NCBI GenBank assembly: GCA_963210315.1
Contig: OY723279.1
Location: 1,860,001-1,924,000 of the forward strand
Length of the DNA stretch: 64,000 nucleotides
Source: Rhynchopus euleeides
Lineage: Eukaryota > Euglenozoa > Diplonemea > Diplonemida > Diplonemidae
Direction of reading: 5' to 3'
Under the pieces are notes generated by a model that did no database searches, was not told where the DNA came from, and was given only the letters and a program-made list of their open reading frames with translations. A program made the position numbers and the translations under genes. Positions within the stretch are counted from its first letter, which is position 1. The number at the start of each line of letters is the position of its first letter. Shown here one piece after another: positions 58,992 to 64,000 of this stretch.

Positions 58992-60261
58992 GTCTGCTTC
59001 GCGATGCGCCGCACGAAGGACAACACGGCTGGCATGTAACACATCGGTGTCCGCATCACATACGACTGCCAGACGAAAGACCCGAATACTCTGAACGCCC
59101 TGCGTGGTGTCGTGTGGCCGTTGACGACTTCCTTGTACTCTTCCCGTCCGAGGACTTTTTGCACCCAGGCTGTGTCCATGCGGAAACGGTGTCGCGTCAG
59201 GTCGAAGTGGATCCCGAACACTGTGAAGTCCTGCAGCGGCACGCCGTGTTGTGTGTCGTCGAAGTTCAGGGCGGCCCCCACCTTCTCGCAGCGGCTGATG
59301 AAGTCGGCGTACCTCGCCTGTGCCTCTGGTAGGGAGTCTCCGACAGCGATGAAGTTGTCAATCCAGACTATTCCGTGCTCTGGCGGGAGCAGCACGCGTG
59401 CGCTGCGGTTCGCGATTGCCGGGGAATGTGACCACCCCATGCACATGACAGTCAGGAAGGTCTTCACGAATGTCTTTCTCTCCCCGCCTAGGCGCACTTC
59501 GAAGTAGCGTTGGATCTCCTTGTGTACGGGGAACTGGTAGAACCAGCTGCGTGCATCTGCCATCACCACCCAGCTCGCCGCGGCCACTCGCTGTGTCACC
59601 TCCGTGATGTCCTGCAAACGCATGTCCGGTGGGCGTGTCATCAGTGCGTTTAGCCGCCTTGCGTCGACGATGAAACGTTGGCCCCCAGACTTCTTGGACA
59701 CGGTGAACGCTGGCAGCGTGAGGTACGGGTGTGCATCCGCCTCCGTCAGGACGCCATACTCAACCAAGGTGTCCAGGTGGTGCAACATGTGGCGTGATAC
59801 CTTCCTCCCCGTTTTACGTAGTTCTTGGCGGGCCTCGGGAAGCAGTGCGTCAGCGAAAGCGGCTGGCTTGGTGATGAGGTCCAGGACCCCCGTCAGTTCA
59901 CCCTCGCTGTCCAACCGTCGCAGTTCCTTGAGATTGAGGCGTGAGGTGCAGATCTCCGCGATGTAGTCCTCTTCCTCCGGCAGCTCCGTCTTCGCGTTGG
60001 CTGGCCGTATCACCTTCCCCCCCGTGCACACACCCAAGTCCTCCCCGTAGAGGTCCTCGACACCCGGACCGTACGACTCTGCGCTATCCACCTCGCTCCA
60101 CGCTTCCTCATCACTGGGTGGAGGGTCGGACGTGGCTTCGTCGGATGTGGCATCTTCGTAGTAGCGGCGCGCTGCGAACAGCCTCGTGGTCCCCGGGAAG
60201 TGGGTTGCTGTCAGGGGTTTTGGCTGTGTGCGCGTAGTCCCCCCTTGCTGTCGTTTTTTCT
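58967..60261 (-). CDS. Reverse transcriptase of element 3
   Basis: About 430 residues after the YR stop; the frame is also open upstream beneath the YR gene, so the true start is unknown. It needs a -1 shift from the YR frame or internal initiation. Landmarks: FTVSKKSGGQRFIVDARRLN, motif A WVVMADARSWFYQFPV, motif B VMCMGWSHSPAIANRSARVL, motif C GIVWIDNFIAVGDS with Asp-Asn in place of Asp-Asp, and motif D/E-like VFGIHFD. The C-terminus ends after a thumb-like region at GFCV, where the tag stop lies in the core repeat. There is no RNase H. It is similar in sequence to the element 1 RT. It would reverse-transcribe the element RNA if active. Confidence 0.83.
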
Positions 60262-61281
60262 TCACCACTCGATCTTCGCCGACACCTGTGCTGTCTCGCG
60301 CGCGTGTGCGTTTTCCGCCGCTGATACGTAACGCATCACACCGTCGACCGTCGCGTGTCTCGAGAGGAGGCGCACCTCCTCCAGTGGAACGTTCTTCCGC
60401 GCAAGCTGTGTGAGTGCCCCCCTCCGCAGAGAGTGTGCCGTGAGCCCCCTCCGTGCCCGCTTGACGGCTTTTACCACGGTCCGGTAGGTGACGTCCGCCG
60501 GGAACAGTCTCGTCTCTCCTGCACTGCGCGCCCTGCGGAGGCGGTGTCGGAGGATACGGTGTAGGTCCTTCGGCAGGGAGATTCCTGTGATGTGACCCAT
60601 GTGGAAAGGGTCCGCCTTCGACTGGGTCCAGCGCACGTATATCGGCTCGCTGCGCTTTTCCGATGTGACGTCCTTCACATCCAAACGCAGTGCGTCCGAA
60701 GCCCTTGCCGCACCCCCCCACATGATGCCGAGCAGCAGTTTCACGATGGGACGTGGCTCCTTCGCTAGCGCCTCTCGGATGTTGTGGGCTGTTGCTGGTT
60801 CTGCTTGCTTCTGTGGTCGTAGTGCTCCTCCCCGCTTCAGCGCCCGCCTGTAGTCCGCCACAATTTGTCTTCCGTCGAGGGGGAACGCTGCGAAGCGTCT
60901 GAGTGCTGCTGCAAGGTTGTTGAGGTACTGGAGGGCGGACTGCACTGATAGCCCGTCCTTCCGTTGCTTCGTGACCCACAGCACCGCCCCTTCGTCGTGT
61001 GGCAGTGTCCGCCTCTCCGCTTTCATCCACCCTTCCCGGAACTGCGAGTATCTGTCGTATGTGCGGCGGAGGGCCCCCCAGTATGTGGGTGCGAGGGCTT
61101 GGGACAGGGTGTGCTGTAGTTCCTGGCGAATGGTGGTTGCTTCCTCCGGGGTCACGCTCGTCTCGGTCTTGCGGGGGCGTCCTCTTGTTGACGGGGGGGC
61201 AGATGGTACTGCCTTCACATACACCACCGCGGCGGGGGGGAGGGTCGTGGCCCGCGGGCGTCCCCTGCTGGTGTCGGGAAG
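60262..61281 (-). CDS. Tyrosine recombinase of element 3
   Basis: Open in frame from the gag TGA; the conserved part starts near 61227 and gives 321 residues. The core-binding domain (PTYWGALRRTYDRYSQFREG) is followed by a catalytic domain with Arg175 in AARASDALRL, His265 and Arg268 in HSLRRG, His291 in LLSRHATV, and nucleophile Tyr300 in VMRYVS, numbered from the GTG at 61227. All catalytic residues are present. It would join and exchange DNA strands at core sites without leaving target duplications. No ATG exists at its start, which supports expression as a Gag-YR readthrough product. Confidence 0.88.
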   Translation of the reverse strand, partial: LPDTSRGRPRATTLPPAAVVYVKAVPSAPPSTRGRPRKTETSVTPEEATTIRQELQHTLSQALAPTYWGALRRTYDRYSQFREGWMKAERRTLPHDEGAVLWVTKQRKDGLSVQSALQYLNNLAAALRRFAAFPLDGRQIVADYRRALKRGGALRPQKQAEPATAHNIREALAKEPRPIVKLLLGIMWGGAARASDALRLDVKDVTSEKRSEPIYVRWTQSKADPFHMGHITGISLPKDLHRILRHRLRRARSAGETRLFPADVTYRTVVKAVKRARRGLTAHSLRRGALTQLARKNVPLEEVRLLSRHATVDGVMRYVSAAENAHARETAQVSAKIEW

Positions 61282-62352
61282 TCACTGTCGCTTGCCTTTC
61301 CCCCCCCGTCCTTTGTGGTGGCCCTTTCCCGAGTAGGGCGCGGGGCGGTCCTGCGTGTTACGCTCCTGCAGGAACCGCTCCTGAAACGCGGCCCGCCTCT
61401 CCTGCGTGTCGTCCTGCGTGGCCCGCCCCTCCCGGAGTAGGCGCCCGTGTGCCACCGCATCGTACTTCGCTGGGTCCATAATCTTCGCCTTTGCCAGGTA
61501 GAGGCGGGCGCCCGCTCGCCCCTTCAGGAGAAAGTGTGAGTTCATAGCGACGATTGTCTTGTGAAGGGCCTCGATAAACCGGTCCGGATCGTCGTCGTCG
61601 CGGATCAGCCCCATTGTCTGAAACAGAGAGTCGAAGGCCTGGATGAGCTGGTGTTGCCAGTCCGGTGAACTCGGGGCATCGCTGAGCTCCGCCTGTCGGA
61701 AAACCCGGGATACCTCAGCTTTCACCAACCTGCGTCCGGGGGCAGTGGCGATCGACGATCCCCAGGTCGACACGATGTGGGCGGAGAAGTCAGCGGGCAG
61801 CTCGGCCTCCGTCCGCTGCAGCGCCTTCTGCAGAGTGGCGATCTGCTTCGCCTGCGTCTCCACGGTCTTCTTCAGCTCCTTCTGCTCCTTCTCCAGCCGG
61901 CCTGTCAACTTCAGCAGGTACTCCAGCGAGTTCGCCACGCGGAGATCGGTGTTCGAGTCGGCGGGGTGGTGTGCGTCCCTGTGCTGGAGGCCCGTGCCAC
62001 TCTGGCTGTCCGCCTCGCTGTACTCCCCGTCCTCGCCTAGCTCGCCCGCCCCTGCTGCCAGGTCCGCCGCGGTCTCCTCGTCGACCGCCTGCCGGACCCA
62101 TGCGCACTCGGGGCACACCCAGCCCCTGTCCCCTGCGCCCTCGAGCCATTCGGGGACGATGTGCGCCGGGATGTGCTCTCTCATGCACGTCCTGACCGTG
62201 GTCCCACCGCAGTCGTGGCAGCTGAATGCGGTCCTGGCTGTGTGCGTTGTATTGCAGGTTTCGAATATGCACTCGGGGCGACGCTCTGCTGGCTCGTTGT
62301 CTGGGTGGGCGGGGTCGGGAACCTTCAGGGTGTCCCAATCCAGAGTGGCCAT
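61282..62352 (-). CDS. Gag-like zinc-binding protein of element 3
   Basis: 356 residues from ATG 62352. The Cys/His cluster (CIFETCNTTH, CHDCGGTTVRTC, GWVCPECAW) is as in the other copies. A coiled coil (about 140-185, KEQKELKKTVETQAKQIATL) is followed by a helical domain and a basic Gly/Lys tail (GKGHHKGRGGKGKRQ). Eight G residues lie shortly before its TGA stop (61282-61284), which is followed by CTT. Probable Gag equivalent. Confidence 0.77.
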   Translation of the reverse strand: MATLDWDTLKVPDPAHPDNEPAERRPECIFETCNTTHTARTAFSCHDCGGTTVRTCMREHIPAHIVPEWLEGAGDRGWVCPECAWVRQAVDEETAADLAAGAGELGEDGEYSEADSQSGTGLQHRDAHHPADSNTDLRVANSLEYLLKLTGRLEKEQKELKKTVETQAKQIATLQKALQRTEAELPADFSAHIVSTWGSSIATAPGRRLVKAEVSRVFRQAELSDAPSSPDWQHQLIQAFDSLFQTMGLIRDDDDPDRFIEALHKTIVAMNSHFLLKGRAGARLYLAKAKIMDPAKYDAVAHGRLLREGRATQDDTQERRAAFQERFLQERNTQDRPAPYSGKGHHKGRGGKGKRQ

Positions 62353-62354
62353 CT

Positions 62355-62745
62355 TCTCTGTTACGCAGCTCGGCGTAGTTACTGTCCCTCTCTGTTTGTT
62401 ACACGCAGCACGGCGTTGTTACTGTCCCTCTCTGTAAGATACACGCAGCTCGGCGTAGTTACTGTCCCTCTCTGTTTGTTACACGCAGCACGGCGTTGTT
62501 ACTGTCCCTCTCTGTAAGATACACGCAGCTCGGCGTAGTTACTGTCCCTCTCTGTTTGTTACACGCAGCACGGCGTTGTTACTGCCCCTCTCTGTAAGAT
62601 ACACGCAGCTCGGCGTAGTTACTGTCCCTCTCTGACCTCAAAATACGCGCAGCTCGGCGTACTCCCTCAGCCCGTAGTTACGCACGGCGTAGTTACTGTC
62701 CCTCTCTCTTCAGAACAACCACGCAGCTCGGCGTACTCTGTCCGC
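62355..62745 (-). repeat. 40-bp tandem repeats in element 3 leader
   Basis: Two alternating 40-bp units share ACACGCAGC(A/T)CGGCGT and ACTGTCCCTC; one starts TCTGTTTGTT, the other TCTGTAAGAT. At least six clear units sit immediately upstream of the gag-like ATG. Confidence 0.92.
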
Positions 62746-62790
62746 TTCTGTCACTCTTGCCCCCCTCTTGATTCTCTCGCCTGCTTGATA

Positions 62791-62834
62791 GTTTGTTGCG
62801 TTGACGCTTCTACACACAAAACCCTGAACTGATC
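62791..62834 (-). repeat. 44-bp core direct repeat, 5' copy
   Basis: Identical to 58948-58991 in the same orientation; together they bracket the 3.8-kb internal region of element 3. Confidence 0.85.
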
Positions 62835-62950
62835 ACACCCTGAGCCTGATGAAGGGTGGGGTTAGTGTATAGAGCACGTTTGGTTGCAGCTGTGGTGGGG
62901 CGCTTTCCGCTCACACGAGTGTGCTTTAAAAAAAATACCTGTTTTTTTAT

Positions 62951-63113
62951 TACGCACACTTGTGAGCAGAAAATGTCACTCCACCACAGCCAAACGTGCT
63001 CCGCACACCACTAGCCTCCCCCATCACAGGAGTTGAGGTTTTGTGTGTGGAAGCGTCAACGCATCACAAACAAAATACGAGTAAAGAGCGGCTGTACTGG
63101 AGTGACATTTTTT
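62951..63113 (+). mobile_element. Diverged solo terminal unit S2
   Basis: Starts GCACACTTGTGAGCAGAAAA and ends in TGGAGTGACATTTTTT; the inner arms AAAATGTCACTCCA and TGGAGTGACATTTT are perfect inverted repeats. The middle carries TTGTGTGTGGAAGCGTCAAC followed by GCATCACAAAC. Same layout as S1 and S3 but clearly older. It sits only 25 bp outside element 3. Confidence 0.75.
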
Positions 63114-63640
63114 CGTGCGGGGGATGGGGTGGGGGAGGGGGGGGGGGGGTGTGTGTGTGTGTGTCATCCGTCGGCGTGTGTGCTCAGGCGTGTGTGCTCA
63201 GGCGTGTGTGCCTGCTTTCTACTCCCGGCTTGCGACAACACCCTTGGCAGGAGGGATTGATGGTCTTCGTGTTCCTCCCTCGGGGGGGTGCGATTTGTTA
63301 GTTGTTGGTGTTGTAGTGTGCATTGACACAAAGGCAACAAAAACAAAAAACACCCCCCCCCCCAATGTTGTGACAAGCAAAACTTGTAAGTTCTGCAGGA
63401 ATTTACACATTCTTAAACCTTGATACCAAGACATAACTTGGCAGGAGGGATTGATGGTCTTCGTGTTCCTCCCTCGGGGGGGTGCGATTTGTTAACCCCC
63501 TCCCCCCCTCCCCACACACACACATGTAAAGTACGAAGTTTTTCGAGACGAATTCTGGCACACCGGAAGGTTTGAGGGGGTTCCAACGCCCCCCTCGACA
63601 TGCCAGGCGGTGGTGGTGGGGTGATCGGGGGAGGGGCGAT

Positions 63641-63698
<58 letters not shown>

Positions 63699-63777
63699 CC
63701 TCTTCCTTCCTCCCGCAAAGAAGTCTCCCTCTCGAAGGATAAACAAGCAAACAAAAACGATGTCTCCTTCTTTTTTT
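63114..63777. other. Simple repeats and a short direct repeat
   Basis: No gene. A segment of about 54 bp starting GGCAGGAGGGATTGATGGTC occurs at 63247-63301 and again at 63440-63494. A (CA)n tract is at 63639-63697, and GT and G runs are at 63120-63165. Confidence 0.8.
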
Positions 63778-63968
63778 TTATTAAGCACACTCGTGTGAGC
63801 GGAAAGCGCCCCACCACAGCTGCAACCAAACGTGCTCTATACACTAACCCCACCCTTCATCAGGCTCAGGGTGTGATCAGTTCAGGGTTTTGTGTGTAGA
63901 AGCGTCAACGCAACAAACAAAAGGAAATTCATCAGAGCGGTTGTAGCTGTGAAGTGATAGGGCGCTTT
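63778..63968 (+). mobile_element. Solo terminal unit S3
   Basis: About 190 bp: the outer left segment of element 3 (AAGCACACTCGTGTGAGCGG and following), the 44-bp core at 63875-63918, and the outer right segment ending GATAGGGCGCTTT. It equals element 3 with everything between the two cores removed. It is either an excision product, a pre-insertion site, or a very short non-autonomous relative. Confidence 0.82.
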
Positions 63969-64000
63969 CCTTTTTTCTGTTTGGATCGGGGTTGGGGTGA

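Larger units (their letters stand above)
58897..62925 (-). mobile_element. YR retrotransposon, element 3 (nearly complete)
   Basis: About 4.0 kb on the minus strand. Order from 62925: outer terminal sequence, a 44-bp core (62834-62791), a 40-bp tandem-repeat leader, a gag-like ORF, TGA, YR, RT in the -1 frame, a second 44-bp core (58991-58948), and the other outer sequence. The two outer segments are imperfect inverted repeats (GGAAAGCGCCCCACCACAGC versus GGGCGCTTT-type ends). The two cores are identical direct repeats. No RNase H or methyltransferase domain is visible, and the RT frame stops inside the core. All coding frames are intact. Confidence 0.87.

Noticed and set aside
60300..61285. 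First ~330 codons of the long frame that ends with the RT
   Set aside because: This part lies opposite in frame under the YR gene, has Arg/Pro-rich shadow composition and no RT motif; only the region below about 60261 is RT.

Overview
The window looks like nuclear DNA of a free-living protist, most likely an alveolate such as a chromerid; this is inference, because no rRNA or other marker gene is present. Supporting signs are canonical GT-AG introns (donor mostly GTATGN) in three conserved genes, GC-rich coding sequence with long low-complexity Ser/Gly/Pro/His inserts, several WD40 proteins, a PKA-type kinase, and very many transposable elements and microsatellites. TGA, TAA and TAG are all used as stops. 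No tRNA, rRNA or CRISPR array was found.

Layout. 1-3705: minus-strand tyrosine-recombinase (YR) retrotransposon, element 1, running off the left edge. 3706-9318: no gene, simple repeats. 9319-11717: HGSNAT-like membrane acetyltransferase, two exons. 11718-15410: no gene, copies of a dispersed palindromic core motif. 15411-23169: large secreted-type WD40 gene split by a 4.35-kb YR element and a 345-bp TA-flanked MITE, both in an otherwise intact frame. 24902-28664: ubiquitin-like/WD40 gene split by a 2.6-kb DNA transposon with 24-bp TIRs and a 6-bp target duplication. 28734-30417: two sister ~800-bp TA-flanked elements. 30901-38634: M16 (insulinase-like) protein lacking both metal-binding His, its intron filled by two more elements. 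39228-44978: one 1,916-residue protein joining ankyrin-like, ADP-ribosyltransferase, NACHT NTPase, pentapeptide and WD40 parts. 45857-50416: YR element 2 on the plus strand, with a 90-bp coding minisatellite. 51811-53319: coiled-coil protein. 55207-58422: PKA catalytic subunit, eight exons. 58897-62925: minus-strand YR element 3, nearly complete. 62951-64000: two solo terminal units of that family and microsatellites.

All seven host genes lie on the plus strand. They form no obvious pathway; PKA, HGSNAT and M16 are housekeeping-type neighbours. The standout host gene is the ADP-ribosyltransferase-NACHT-WD40 protein, built like an innate immune or self/non-self receptor (STAND/NLR) with a fused effector enzyme and a near-identical, recently duplicated WD40 array.

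The YR elements form a coherent and unusual family. Their layout is gag-like, then a single in-frame TGA, then YR, then RT in the -1 frame. The RT active site reads [W][IV]DN instead of YxDD. Insertion shows no target duplication, and element 3 is flanked by identical 44-bp direct repeats that also occur in a solo unit. Together these suggest a readthrough plus frameshift expression plan and site-specific recombination at a palindromic core.
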